From Lepisosteus oculatus (lineage: Eukaryota > Chordata > Actinopteri > Semionotiformes > Lepisosteidae), in contig NC_090698.1 in the NCBI RefSeq assembly GCF_040954835.1, forward strand, positions 33,409,501-33,473,500: a stretch of DNA of 64,000 bases. The letters run 5' to 3'. The position numbers and the translations under genes are program-made. This document shows, piece by piece, positions 1 to 14,240 of the stretch; position 1 is the first letter of the stretch, and the number at the start of each line of letters is the position of its first letter. A model generated the notes under the pieces. The model was not told the origin of the DNA. It saw only the letters and a program-made list of their open reading frames with translations, and did no database searches.

Positions 1-438
1 GTATGACCACCTTCCAGTCCAGGCTGTGCCACTAGTGGACTATTCCACTTGAAGGCTGGAGTGGGCTTACTGGATTACTCTATGGCTGGTGTCGTCTGGC
101 ACAGCAGCAGTGTGAAACAGGCCAGGTGCTGCCGGTAAAGCCAGAGTTCAGAGAGCTGTTGATACAGAGTATATTTCATGGTTTTCTTGAGTTTTCTCGG
201 GCTGCTTATAGTAGGGCTACAGCACTTACAGTAATCATGTTCATGTAAAAGCCGAAAGATAATCATTTTGATTACAGACAGAACAGGTAACCTGTTTTTA
301 ACAGATTTTTAAATATAAATATTAATAACTTTCACAAATAGGAAATGTCCATATCACTTTTCATATAGCAACTGAGAAAATAAGACACTACAGCATTACC
401 AACTGGTGAACAAAATGAATGGCGTATAGCAAGTATAA

Positions 439-4212
<3,774 letters not shown>

Positions 4213-4745
4213 AGCCACCAAAGTGCATTTCTTGGGGAAGGAATTTTTTTCTTTAATTCATGAATACAACCGATGCTTAGGCCATTTAACTATGGCGAGG
4301 ACTATGAGTTGGGACTAGCAGCCCTGGCTGGCTTCCTGTTTAAAATCTCTGGCTTCACAGTTGACTGAATTATTTTACTTCCACTGGAACTTTTCAGAGG
4401 CACTTGTATCAGAAAGAGGAGAGGGTATATTCCTAATGTTTTTGTAATTTGTTTTTCTGCATCCTATATTGTATATTGTCAGCAGTGCTGGCCTTTTCTC
4501 CTTATTTTAAGAAGGCAAAACTGTGAAGTGAATATAAGGTTTTGTTTGTATTTTTTTACAGATAATATATAATCATGAAGACAAGTTTTTTTTTAATGCA
4601 ATGCAGATTATAGTTGATCAGTCCACAAGCAGTGAATGTAAATGGAGAACTTGGTTTGAATATATTGCATAATTGCTTGTAAAATAAAAATCTATAATTT
4701 TATATTTTTTTTCATTGTGTTGCAGACACTGTTGGAATAAAGAGA
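4213..4745 (+). other. jak2: JAK2 3'UTR with two polyadenylation signals
   Basis: AT-rich non-coding sequence after the stop. AATAAA occurs at 4683-4688 and again at 4736-4741, the likely polyadenylation signals. No coding potential is seen. Confidence 0.7.
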
Positions 4746-5577
4746 TAATTCTGTAAGTGTTTGTGTATTTTAATATTTCTGTTTTAGTGCAAATCCAACT
4801 ATATATAAAAGCATTCTTTTCACTGAGGAAAAGAATTTAACTTTTAGAGCCTTAGTCATTACTCTTAGTCTTTCTACAGATGCAGCCATTCAAAATGGGT
4901 GGGGTATTTCGTGGCATACCCCAGTGGGTGTGTCGCGGAATCACGCAGAATCACGCGGTATCGTGCAGTATCACGCGGTTAATCGCATCATTTGACGTCA
5001 TGCCGGAAACTATCCGGCGTCACCTTGTAAAACCGCCAGGGGGAGCTTAACCTCTCATGTACAGCATTTGAGCTTTTAATTTTGAACTGTGTATTACAGC
5101 ATGTTAATCATCAGTCATTAAAATGTTGGTATATTTTATGAAAGCAAGATTGCTCAGTTGGACAAAAGTACACAACCTACCTTTATCAGAAATATTTATG
5201 CATCAAAGCCTTTACCGAAGATATTACTAATAGTATTAATAATGAATGACTTTGGACAAGCTGTATACTCAAAGTATAATTTCTTTTGCACATTTGTACA
5301 AGCACTTGGAATCTGTCCAAGCCATACTTTGTCAGGCATTTTGTTTTACTTCAACGGGCGTTTCATAATTTCTAACTACGAAAATGATTTAAAATGCGAC
5401 ACTTATCATTCAACTCAAAATATCACAAGGATCCTCAAGAGCACAGCAAAGACTGTATTAAAAGATACTTCTATGAGATACATGAGAATCCAAGCTTTTT
5501 TATCAACGCTTTCTTTTCCGTATACCAGATTTTATGGAACCACTTCAGAAGGGTGTAAGCCAGTCAGATTCCAGGAA

Positions 5578-7190
5578 TTGGTACTTTAAAGGAAAAATAC
5601 ACACTGGTATTCCATTTCTCCCTAACGATTTTAAGCATCGAAGTATTTAACGAGCATGTGAAATAGCGTGTGAAAAAGTGGTAGTTTTAAGCTTTTCTGC
5701 TAATATAATATGGAATCGCGTATCTAAAGAATTTAATAACGATATGATTATATTTGTGTACTGCGACAGGGCTGTGTAGGGCTGTTTCGCCTCCCTGTTC
5801 ATGCGAGCTGTCTTGTAGCCTACTGGTCTATGTGTTTGACTAACAACTGGCAGGTTGTATGTTCGAATCCAGCTGGTGCTAGACTTTTCTTTTAACAAAC
5901 ATTTCTTCGAAAAAATAGAATAGCGATATTATGGACAATCAATTGACTTTTATATTTCAAAATATCGCAACATGATCGATTCTAAGTCATTTTTGATAAC
6001 AATGAATAGTCACCTTCTTCCCTTCTGACAACGGTCCCTGCTTCTGCTTCCTGCTTCTATTGTGTGTGTGTGTGTAATAGAGTAAATTTTTATAGAGAAA
6101 TGGAGGCTGGACAGTATGCGTTACAATATAAACATTTATATCGATTTAAATCGTGTTTTGATTTAAATTGCAAATGCGTGTTTAATTATATGTGTTTTTT
6201 TCATCATAATCAGGCTAATGCAACATAAATTGATACAGTATCTTTGTCTTCTAAGTATCTTAATAAACTTTCAGCATAGCTTTCTACCCATTTAGATTTA
6301 TATTTCTTGGGATTTTGGGATCAAACATGGAAGGATTAGATTGTAATCATTTTTATTTTTCAAATACGTTTTAGAAAGGTGTAATCTATACCTGCCCAGA
6401 CTGTACGCCTTCCTAAACCCCACCTTTCACTCCTGTCCTGCTCTTCCCCGCGCACCCCAGCCGGGCGCTCTTCGGCCTCTGCCCGGGACGAATGTATATT
6501 TTGATATTTACACCCGGCGCGGCACCGAGGGAGCGTCTGCATTTATAACTTAGTTTTTAAAATTAGTCAAGCAATATGAAGCATCTCCTTTTACTTTTAA
6601 GTCCCTTAAATACATTGAGCACAGCTTTCTCACCACTTAAGATTACTTTTTGATACCATCCTTACACAAAGCAGAAACGTTCCGATGACATACAGTACAA
6701 GTGGAAAGATTACAGATTTTAATCGTCTTTAATTTTGTTACGTTATACGTTTTAGGAACGTTTCATTTAAACAAACACCACAAAACTATTCTCGATTGTT
6801 TTTCTGAATGTTATGTTACACCTACAGTAGTTCACTGCTTTGAATACATCGAATTAAGAAAGTTAGGTGTAGCACTTTAGATCTTTTTTTCTGAACCAGG
6901 GAAAATCTGATCATGTTTCTCTATAACAATAATAAAAAACTTTATTTTACATATCACCTTTAAAAGTGGCATCTCAAAGCAATACAGTAGATTGAAAAAC
7001 AGTTAAAAGTGACCAAATTAAATACCAGACAAATGCAAATGCGTTTTTAATAAAATGCTTTTATTCATTCAGCAGAGAGTGAGAGGGACACCCAGCAGAG
7101 AGAGACACGCACACCGGTTTCCATTGACAAAATTGTTTTTTTTCAATTCCTCTTGTCTAACAGGAATGTTTTGTTTTTGGACAGACTGTT
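5578..7190 (+). repeat. Left arm of long inverted repeat
   Basis: This is the reverse complement of 10121-11670. In 6360-6545 against 10741-10926 I count four differences in about 187 bases, so the arms are recent or homogenised. It contains a tRNA-like sequence (5815-5884), a TG microsatellite near 6061, a GC-rich block near 6400-6545 and, on the minus strand, AATAAA near 7057-7062. That signal lies just downstream of the BEN-like gene's stop codon, which falls on the arm's inner edge. Confidence 0.85.
5815..5884 (+). repeat. tRNA-like (Pol III promoter) sequence, left arm
   Basis: The 70-nt block has an A-box-like TAGCCTACTGG and a B-box-like TGTTCGAATCC with tRNA-like spacing, but no clear full acceptor or anticodon stem. 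It is likely a tRNA-derived SINE head or an element promoter, not a functional tRNA. The counterpart is 11363-11432 on the other strand. Confidence 0.6.
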
Positions 7191-7535
7191 AGACTAGAGA
7201 AAAAGAGCGCCTCCTTCTACGAAGCATTTCGTTGATCCGATCACAAATTCTTTTCCAGTCGCACGAAGTAAGGGTTGAGAATCTCCAATTCACCATGCTA
7301 CTAATGGTTTCCCAGAGATTGCAAGGCAAGGCACTTTTGCCTCTGGACCCATCGAAATTTACAGACGTGGTCCACCCCCAGTAAATTTCAAAAGTCACAA
7401 GATTTCGAAACACGAGGGCGGCGTAGCGGTCGGCTCTTGCTTTCCCCTCTATGCCGATGCACTGCAAGTACAACCCCCCCTCCATCTCCTGAGTGATGGG
7501 TAACAGTTGGATATCTGGGAGAATTTTTCGTCCCA
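7189..7535 (-). CDS. BEN-like gene, proposed exon 4 (BEN-like domain)
   Basis: The acceptor is cacagacgccag, with a weak pyrimidine tract. It encodes 115 residues from GRKILPDIQLLP to the stop at the arm boundary. The last 50 residues (GKSALP...ISSMV...DWKRICDRINEMLR) fit the C-terminal helices of BEN domains. Confidence 0.5.
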
Positions 7536-8232
7536 CTGGCGTCTGTGAATTCCGCTATGTAAAATTCCTGCGCGGTGGTGAGCGAGAGGCCGGGATGCAG
7601 TGTCCTGAGGCGGTGTGTGCTCTGCAGGGGGCAGAGCTTCTGCCAGGCATTGCAACCCGCGCGGCTGGGAGAGGCACTTTTCGGGAGACAGCTGTTCAAC
7701 TGTTTGACTGCTGGAACATATTGTCTCCTTACTTTGCATTTTCAGGAGTGTCTCTAGCCTCCCAATCCTTCCCAGTAATGCATCGTACTGCTCCCGCTGC
7801 TGCCGAAATGTTTCCATACAGGTGCTGCTTTTACAGGTTGGCACCCTGGCCAGTGGCCGAGAGCAGAGACCCACGGCCTGTGGCAAAATAACATAATTCA
7901 TGTAAGAAATAAAGTCACACAGTAGTATTCATCAGTCGTGGAACAGACGTCAAAATAAACTTTTCTTTTTTTCCGTCTTACCGCCTTCTTTTTTGCTGTC
8001 CTGGTGGTAGATTTCGAAGATTGTTTCGCCCGTACGGTGTTTTCTTGAAGAACAGGCTACGAAGAAATAATTAGAATTGAATTTAAAATTCAAAACGGCA
8101 ATAATACCTTGTAATATGCGCTGTAATCGCGTATTTCAGATGAAGTCTGCTGTATTTGCTTACCCTTCGCTCTTTGGAAACTGGGGCGGCAGAAGCACCC
8201 CGTCTCTTCCCGTAAAAGGTCTTGGTCTCCAT
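7189..8232 (-). CDS. Element-borne four-exon gene with a BEN-like C-terminal domain
   Basis: Proposed exons on the minus strand are 8164-8232, 7982-8056, 7733-7877 and 7189-7535. All introns are GT..AG and phases match (0, 0, 1), giving one 211-residue frame with the stop at 7189-7191. The third join makes the codon ATG. Order: a basic N-terminus (KTFYGKRRGAS, then KSTTRTAKKKA, nuclear-signal-like), a short coiled coil (EQYDALLGRIGRLETLL), then a C-terminal domain with KSALPCNLWETISSMV and DWKRICDRINEMLRRRRR. That spacing resembles the BEN domain, a DNA/chromatin-binding fold. The start is uncertain: the frame also opens at an ATG at 8376. AATAAA lies about 130 bp after the stop, in the left arm. 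The function is inferred only from this weak domain match. An intact frame across four exons inside a repeat suggests recent activity. Confidence 0.6.
7733..7877 (-). CDS. BEN-like gene, proposed exon 3 (coiled coil)
   Basis: The acceptor is attttgccacag and the donor is CAAA|gtaagg, ending in phase 1. It encodes ETFRQQREQYDALLGRIGRL, a heptad-like helix. The frame stays open to 7449 if the intron is retained, giving a different C-terminus without the BEN-like part. Confidence 0.55.
7982..8056 (-). CDS. BEN-like gene, proposed exon 2
   Basis: The acceptor is tttcttcgtag and the donor is GCG|gtaaga. Exactly 25 codons, phase 0 at both ends, rich in Lys, Ser and Thr (KSTTRTAKKKA), suggesting a basic nuclear-localising segment. 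Confidence 0.55.
8164..8232 (-). CDS. BEN-like gene, proposed exon 1
   Basis: ATG at 8232 opens METKTFYGKRRGAS and the exon ends GAGCGAAGG|gtaagc, a consensus donor in phase 0 after 23 codons. The same frame extends upstream to another ATG at 8376, so the true start may be earlier. Confidence 0.55.
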
Positions 8233-8501
8233 ACTGTACTGTGGTTGCTGTAGTGCAGGTTCGCAGTTTTTTTTGTGATGGGAGCTCACCCAATCCCTTG
8301 GTGTATTTATGCTATATTCACATGTACGGCTAGAATGTTTATTGTCTTCCAATGAAAGGCGGGTGCCTTTTGCCAAAGTCGGGAGACATTAGAGGCTTGC
8401 CACACCCGGACTGTTAAACCAACGCATTAGCACGTCAAAGCCCATTGAGGACCCGGGCGCAATAGTTGTTTTGTCCCTTGATTTACTGATCTGCATTAAT
8501 T

Positions 8502-8699
8502 ATGGAAATCGAGTTCCTGCTCTTTGCAGACGACCTGGTCCCGCTGTCGCCCACAGAACAGAGGCTGCGCCAGAACCTGGCACTGCTGGAGAAGCACTGT
8601 CAGACCTGGGCGCCGACAGTCAATCTGGACAAGACCAGAGTTATGGTTTTCCAGAAAAAAAGCCAGACCTCAGGGAAACAGGTACAAATTCACACTTAA
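8502..8699 (+). pseudogene. Non-LTR retrotransposon reverse-transcriptase fragment
   Basis: The open frame contains LLFADDLVPLSPTEQRLRQN and later TVNLDKTRVMVFQKK. FADD is the RT catalytic aspartate pair, followed by the usual LINE sequence around the thumb. Only about 65 codons remain with no endonuclease or 3' tail, so it is a captured fragment inside the composite element. The clade cannot be fixed. Confidence 0.7.
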
Positions 8700-8881
8700 C
8701 AACACATTAACACCTAACAACGGGAGCAGGGACGAATTAGGCCAGTACCCACTATTGTTAAACATACAGAAAAGAATATTAAAGTATTGAAGTATTGACT
8801 TTAGTATTAGCCATACAGAACATTAAAGTGCCCCTTTTCCATTCAGCGAGTGCCTGAGCCGCTGTGTCCTATCTTCTGACA

Positions 8882-9062
8882 GTCGCCGTTGTGAATGTCT
8901 GTAGAGTGTATCTTATTTTTAGTACTATATTTTTGCATTATATTCCCTATTAATCAAACTCTAAGAGTATGTATCGGCTTGTCCCCTCCTCCCGCCCCTC
9001 TCTTTGTACAGTAGAGCCTCCTGTCCAGCCAGCACATGTCCACAGACATTCACAACAGCGAC
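8882..9062. mobile_element. Small inverted-repeat element (MITE-like), about 180 bp
   Basis: The ends are 21-bp inverted repeats differing at one base (gtcgccgttgtgaatgtctgt at 8882-8902; complement at 9042-9062). The interior is AT-rich with no coding potential. No clear target duplication was found. Confidence 0.5.
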
Positions 9063-9478
9063 ATATCATAAAACATTTGCACATATAGATAAATTATTAG
9101 TTGTTTTTCAGGAAGTTAAAAAAAACACTTGAATTACTTATCCAGTCTCTCGAAATAAAGTTATTTTTCATGCAATGCAACAAATGTCGGGCAATGTTTT
9201 TTTAATCCAGCCACATCTTAAATCTTGTCAGTCAGCTCTTTTTTCTCTATTTCAATTGTGGCTTACACATCACACGACTTTAAAAGCTAGAAAGACAGGT
9301 TTTGATTCACATTAGCTGGCGAGCCTTGTTAACAAAAAAACAGACAATACTCAGGGAGGGGGAGGTCAAGCCAGAGAGAGAGTTTTTTACCCTCTGTCAA
9401 AAACCCAAATAACCTGGGGCAGAGACTCTGGGGGGATCATTGCGTGGTACAGAGTGGAGCTAAGTCAATTCTTATGGA

Positions 9479-10085
9479 ATGTGTTTTCTTTCTTTTTTTC
9501 AGCATGGAATAAACCTGTTACTTGATTCATATGGATGCCCGGTTCCGCCGGGGATTCAAAACATTTTTTTTTTTTTTTTATCGGGTATCAAAGGGAATAG
9601 GCAGTATAACCCTGTTCATGCACAAACTGTGGCATGTTACATTGATTTGGGTGTCTCCTCTTGCCAGAAAGCTCTAAATTGCATTTTGAGTGCGGTTTTT
9701 GACACAATGAACTGCGCCACGAAACTTCTTCGAGGAAGTCGTGGTCACACAGCATGCTGCCCCATATATCAGGGAGCAGTTTGGATCAAGGCAACGTCTC
9801 TTTCAAGACAACGATCCGAAACACACAGCAGCAAGGGCGGGCTTATAGCAGAAGGAGTGAACTGGGTGAAAACTTCAGCCGAATCCCAGATCTAAATCCG
9901 ATAGAGATGGTTTGGCATTCGTTGAAAGACTATGTTCGGAAAACTGCTAAGCCCGTCACAAAGCAGGAACTGATCGATATAAATTCTGGGAGGAAGAACT
10001 GACCGAATAAAATTGTAACAATTTTATTAACAGGCTGTTTCGTGTTCTTCCTAGGATTGTTGACCGGGGCGGGGGACATTCGGGA
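9479..10085 (+). pseudogene. Degraded Tc1-type transposase
   Basis: Pieces in shifting frames resemble a Tc1/mariner DDE transposase. There is a QDNDPKHTA-type block near 9810-9830 (frameshifted), then EGVNWVKTSAESQI and DLNPIEMVWHSLKDYV (9890-9935), and a C-terminal FWEEELTE interrupted by a stop near 10004. It runs into the right arm. It may be the remains of the composite element's own transposase. Frameshifts and stops make it inactive. Confidence 0.65.
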
Positions 10086-10120
10086 ATGTAAGTCTGAGAA
10101 AGACAGTCTCACGTTTGTGG

Positions 10121-11670
10121 ACAGTCTGTTCACAAACAAAACATGTAAAAAAAATGTAAAAAAAACAATTACTTTTTGTCAATGAAAACCTGTGTGTGTG
10201 TCTCTCTCTGCTGGATGTCCCTCTTACTCTCTGCTGAATGAATAAAAGCATTTTATTAAAAACGCGTTTGCGTTTGTCTGGTATTTACTTTGGTCCCTTT
10301 GAACTGTTTTTCGATCTACTGTATTGCTTTGAGATGCCACTTTTAAAGGTGATATGTAAAATAAAGTTTTTTATTATTGTTATAGAGAAACATGATCAGA
10401 TTTTCCCTGGTTCAGAAAAAAATACATCTTAATTCGATGTATTCAAAGCAGTGAACTACTGTAGGTGTAACATTACATTCAGAAATACAATCGAGAATAG
10501 TTTTGTGGTGTTTGTTTAGATGAAACGTTCCTAAAACGTATAACGTAACAAAATTAAAGACGATTAAAATCTGTAATCTTTCCACTTGTACTGTATGTCA
10601 TCGGAAAGTTTCTGCTTTGTGTAAGGATGGTATCAAAAAGTAATCTTAAGTGGTGAGAAAGCTGTGCTCAATGTATTTAAGGGACTTAAAAGTAAAAGGA
10701 GATGCTTCATATTGCTTGACTAATTTTAAAAACTAAGTTATAAATGCAGACGCTCCCTCGGTGCCGCGCCGGGTGTAAATATCAAAATATACATTCGTCC
10801 CGGGCCGAGGCCGAAGAGCGCCCAGCTGGGGTGCGCGGGGAAGAGCAGGACAGGAGTGAAAGGCGGGGTTTAGGAAGGCCTACAGTCTGGGCAGGTATAG
10901 ATTACACCTTTCTAAAACGTATTTGAAAAATAAAAACGATTACAATCTAATCCTTCCACGTTTGATCCCAAAATCCCAAGAAAAATAAATCTAAACAGGT
11001 AGAAAGCTATGCTGAAAGTTTATTAAGATACTTAGAAGACAAAGATACTGTATCAATTTATGTTGCATTAGTCTGATTATGATTAAAAAAACACGATTTA
11101 AATCAATATAAATGTTTATATTGTATCGCATACTGTCCAGCCTCCGTTTCTCTATAAAAATGTACTCTATTACACACACACACACAATAGAAGCAGGAAA
11201 CAGAAGCAGGGACCGTTGTCAGAAGGGAAGAAGGTGACTATTCATTGTTATCAAAAATGACTTAGAATCGATCATGTTGTGATATTTTGAAATATAAAAG
11301 TCAATTGATTATCCATAATATCGCTATTCTATTTTTTTGAAGAAATGTTTGTTAAAAGAAAAGTCCAGCACCAGCTGGATTTGAACACACAACCTATGAG
11401 TTGGTAATCAGGCACGTAGACCAGTGGGCTACAAGGGAAGTCGCATGAAGAGTGAGGTGAAAGAGCCCTACACAGCCCTATCGCAGTACACTAATATAAT
11501 CATATCGTTATTAAATTCTTTAGATACATGATTCCATATTATATTCCCTTTTAATCAAATTCTAAAAGTATGCTTGTTGACTCCAGTATCTCTTTAGTTA
11601 AAGACTTCGATGCTTAAAATGTTTAGGGAGAAATGGAATACTGGTGTGTATTTTTTCTTTAAAGTACCAA
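10121..11670 (-). repeat. Right arm of long inverted repeat
   Basis: Inverted partner of 5578-7190. It holds the complementary CA microsatellite near 11171, the GC-rich block at 10741-10926 and a tRNA-like sequence on the minus strand (11363-11432). AATAAA at about 10240 could serve transcripts entering from the Tc1-like remnant. Open frames here, such as 10744-10926, mirror the other arm's repeat sequence and are not convincing genes. Confidence 0.85.
11363..11432 (-). repeat. tRNA-like (Pol III promoter) sequence, right arm
   Basis: Reverse-complement partner of 5815-5884, with A-box-like TAGCCCACTGG and B-box-like TGTTCAAATCC. About a dozen of 70 positions differ between the two, clustered in the middle where an anticodon arm would be. 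That is more than in the GC-rich part of the arms. Confidence 0.55.
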
Positions 11671-11999
11671 GACCAGCCATATACTGTATGTTTATGTTCC
11701 AAAATTAACATTTCACACGCCTTCACATGCGTTACAGTATGCTCCTATTCTTTTTATGCTTAGCTACTAAGATTTCCCTTCAGTGGTCAAATTCAATATC
11801 TACAACGGGCACAGTAAAGACGTTTACTGTGCGTCTTTCTACGACAGATCAACGGACCACGAGTGCCCCTGTCGGCCAACCAATCACGTACCGCGGTACC
11901 CCGCGTCATCTTGCGTCACGATGTGCGACGCCGTAGCCAATTACCTCCGGTACGTGTCTGTACTGCGCACTTTGAATGGCTGCATCTGTACATCTCTAG

Positions 12000-12124
12000 A
12001 ATAGTAGTTAATGGATGAGATGAGCCCTAAAGCCCAGGCTGCGAATCTTCTTTTTTTTTACCCTTTCACCACCCCCTAGCTTTAGAGGAAGTCTACATTA
12101 TTTAATTAATACCTTTTTTTAGGT
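12000..12124. other. Intergenic, nothing recognised
   Basis: Sequence between the composite element's right end and the next SINE; T-rich, with no gene or repeat end that I can name. Confidence 0.5.
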
Positions 12125-12378
12125 ATTAAGTGGTTCTCTGTGGCTAGAAGGTTGCCGGTTCCAATCCTGCAGCTGACAGAGGAATCCTACTCCACTGAGC
12201 CCCTGAGCAACGCCCTTAACCCCAGCTGCTCCTGGGGTGCTGTGTAAATGGCTGACCCTGTGCTCTGACCCCAAGCTTCCCTCCCTGTCTGTATGTCTCA
12301 TGGAAAGCAAGTTGGGGTATGCAAAAAGACAAATTCCTAATGCAAGAAATTTTATATGGCCAATAAAGTGATCTTTTA
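12125..12378 (+). repeat. tRNA-derived SINE
   Basis: The head has a B-box-like GGTTCCAATCC (12155-12165) after tggctagaaggttgcc, followed by a body with gagcaacgcccttaacccc and a tail ending ggccaataaagtgatctt. This arrangement is typical of fish tRNA-headed SINEs. It has no coding meaning; minus-strand frames over it are shadows. Confidence 0.7.
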
Positions 12379-14135
12379 CTTCTTTCTTCCTTCTCTTTGC
12401 TTTATACTGTACATCAGTCTTTCTCTTCCTTTCCTTACTATTTTTTCCTTCCATTCTTTTTTTCAACTTTTTCTTTGGTGCCATTGTGATATGTCTTTGT
12501 AGGGCCCCCCTACCCATTTAAATTTATTTACTTTACCTTCCAAACCATAAGCAATCTTTTCATATTGAATCTGTACAAACAGCTTCATTAAACCATTCTA
12601 TGTGGGATGTCCCCAAATCTTCCACCCATTTCTGCAGTGTAGCTCTTTTAGTAACAATGCAAAAAGTCAGAAATATATTTTTGTATTGGGTTGATAGTTC
12701 ACACAGGTTGTAGGTAATAACTGTTAATGAGTTTGATATATCCAGGTGTCTTGAGTGTTTTCTGCTCTGTAGCTGTCTAAAAGAACGTGCATTCATGATT
12801 CTTTATCAATATTGCATTTAAGACACAGGCGTGTGCTGTTGATCTTCATCCTCTCTAATTCCTGGAGTGCAATAAAGTCTATTTAGAAATTTTAAATTGA
12901 AATAATATATTATTTATTGCTGTAAATGTCTGGTTAGCTTTGAGCCAGACCATAGCCCAGTCTGTTTAATCTGAATTAACTGAGAGATCGACTATTCAAC
13001 GAGAGGCACAGCTCTCAAAAGACCTATCTGTCTCTGTAAATTATAAAATGCCTGTGTCTTCACTAATGAGTTGGTCTGTATCATCTGATTGATGATGAAA
13101 ATCACTGAAGATGGCTGTTTTGACCAACAGAATTTTAAACTTTGCATAACTAAAAAGTAAATTCAGGAAGAGACGTGTAAAGAACTAGATTTTGCAATGC
13201 TTTTAATTACTTTTCCTAATAACATCCCAAATTAGGCTAGACTAATGCCTGCCCTATCACCCTCTGGCAAATTAATTGGTTTTGAATTTATTGGAAACTT
13301 TGGAGATCTGAATAGTGGTTTGTTAAAACACAAAGATACATTAAAAACACCTATTACAACTATTAAAGTTCTTAGATTTAAAAGCAGCTGGCCATACATT
13401 ATAGTACAGTTTTTCTAACCTTTTTTTGGTTGAACCTGGATAAAAGTTAGGTAAATTGAGTCTGCCTTTGTTCAATACTGCGATAAATCATCTCTCGAAT
13501 GAGCATCTTCATCTCTTTCCTGTGCAAATAAAGGACATGATTATTCTACAGTATGCACTGCATCAAACCATTTTCATGAAGTACAAGTCACTTCCATTTT
13601 TTTTGCCACCTACAGTACATACACTCCGCAGCTGCAAGAAAACCCAGAACTCATGACCGCAATATGTACTTCTACCCTTCTTGTGTCTTACATATAAAAT
13701 TGCTACACCTTTCACATGTGGCCAAGCCACAATGTTAATACAATTATTCATTTTTAAACCTTGATTCTAAAAAGGAAAGTAAGGGACAACTCATTGCATA
13801 ATAACCTTTATAACAATAGCAATGAACTGTAAATTCCTCTTCCCCTCTCCCCCCACCTGTATCCCCTCTCTGAACTTTCAATGTGGCCTTACCATAGTGG
13901 ACCATTTATTTATTTTCAGCTCTTACAATAAAACATTATTAACTGGAAAAAAAAGTAAAAGATATGAGAGGCAGTAATAGCAGTAAAAGGATATCCTGAA
14001 GTGAAATCATTTTTCCTCACAGCCAAGTAGTTATCCGCTGTGAGCCAGGCTTTGTTGCCCTGCACTGGATTGCATTTCATGACTGGGAGCGAGACAATAT
14101 CTTTGTTTAGACAACATACTTTTATTGTGGTTTAG
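12379..14135. other. Intergenic, nothing recognised
   Basis: AT-rich sequence. Short open frames on both strands lack splice-site support or recognisable protein motifs. Confidence 0.5.
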
Positions 14136-14139
14136 GTGG

Positions 14140-14240
14140 GTAGCTGTGTCATATGCTGCAAAGGAACAATAGGTTTATTCCATGATGAAAAGAGAAGACA
14201 ATACAACGGTTCAGCTGTGGAGCCTTCTTCAGTTGTGACT
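14140..14240 (-). repeat. Copy of a dispersed repeat end (CATGGAATAAACC type)
   Basis: Read on the minus strand this carries catcatggaataaacctatt followed by gttcctttgcagcat. The same ending occurs at 25135-25240 (minus) and, in shorter form, at 9500-9530 (plus). I take these as 3' ends of one interspersed family that I cannot name. Confidence 0.5.

Larger units (their letters stand above)
4877..11988. mobile_element. Composite long-inverted-repeat DNA element, about 7.1 kb
   Basis: The outer ends are an exact 18-bp inverted repeat (cagatgcagccattcaaa at 4877-4894, its complement at 11971-11988), each flanked outside by TA, as expected for a TA target duplication. Further in, two arms (5578-7190 and 10121-11670) are inverted copies. 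The outermost parts between TIR and arm differ on the two sides, although both are CG-rich. The spacer 7191-10120 carries a minus-strand spliced gene, a LINE RT piece, a small inverted-repeat element and a degraded Tc1-type transposase reading into the right arm. TA targets and the Tc1-like remnant point to the Tc1/mariner superfamily. An alternative is a fold-back element that captured other elements. That the 7.1 kb is one inserted unit is inferred. Confidence 0.7.

Noticed and set aside
5158..5589. 143-codon open frame on the plus strand in the left part of the composite element
   Set aside because: No recognisable motif, low-complexity hydrophobic composition, no counterpart in the right side, and no splice or promoter support.
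6360..6542. GC-rich 60-codon frame, mirrored at 10744-10926
   Set aside because: Both are the same inverted-repeat sequence; composition explains the open frame and no family is recognised.
7493..7891. 132-codon plus-strand frame and other frames over the spacer
   Set aside because: Antisense to the BEN-like exons, which have better splice-site and protein evidence.
12119..12517. Lysine-rich minus-strand open frame of 132 codons
   Set aside because: Overlaps a SINE and a T-rich stretch read backwards; the Lys runs come from poly-T/C tracts.
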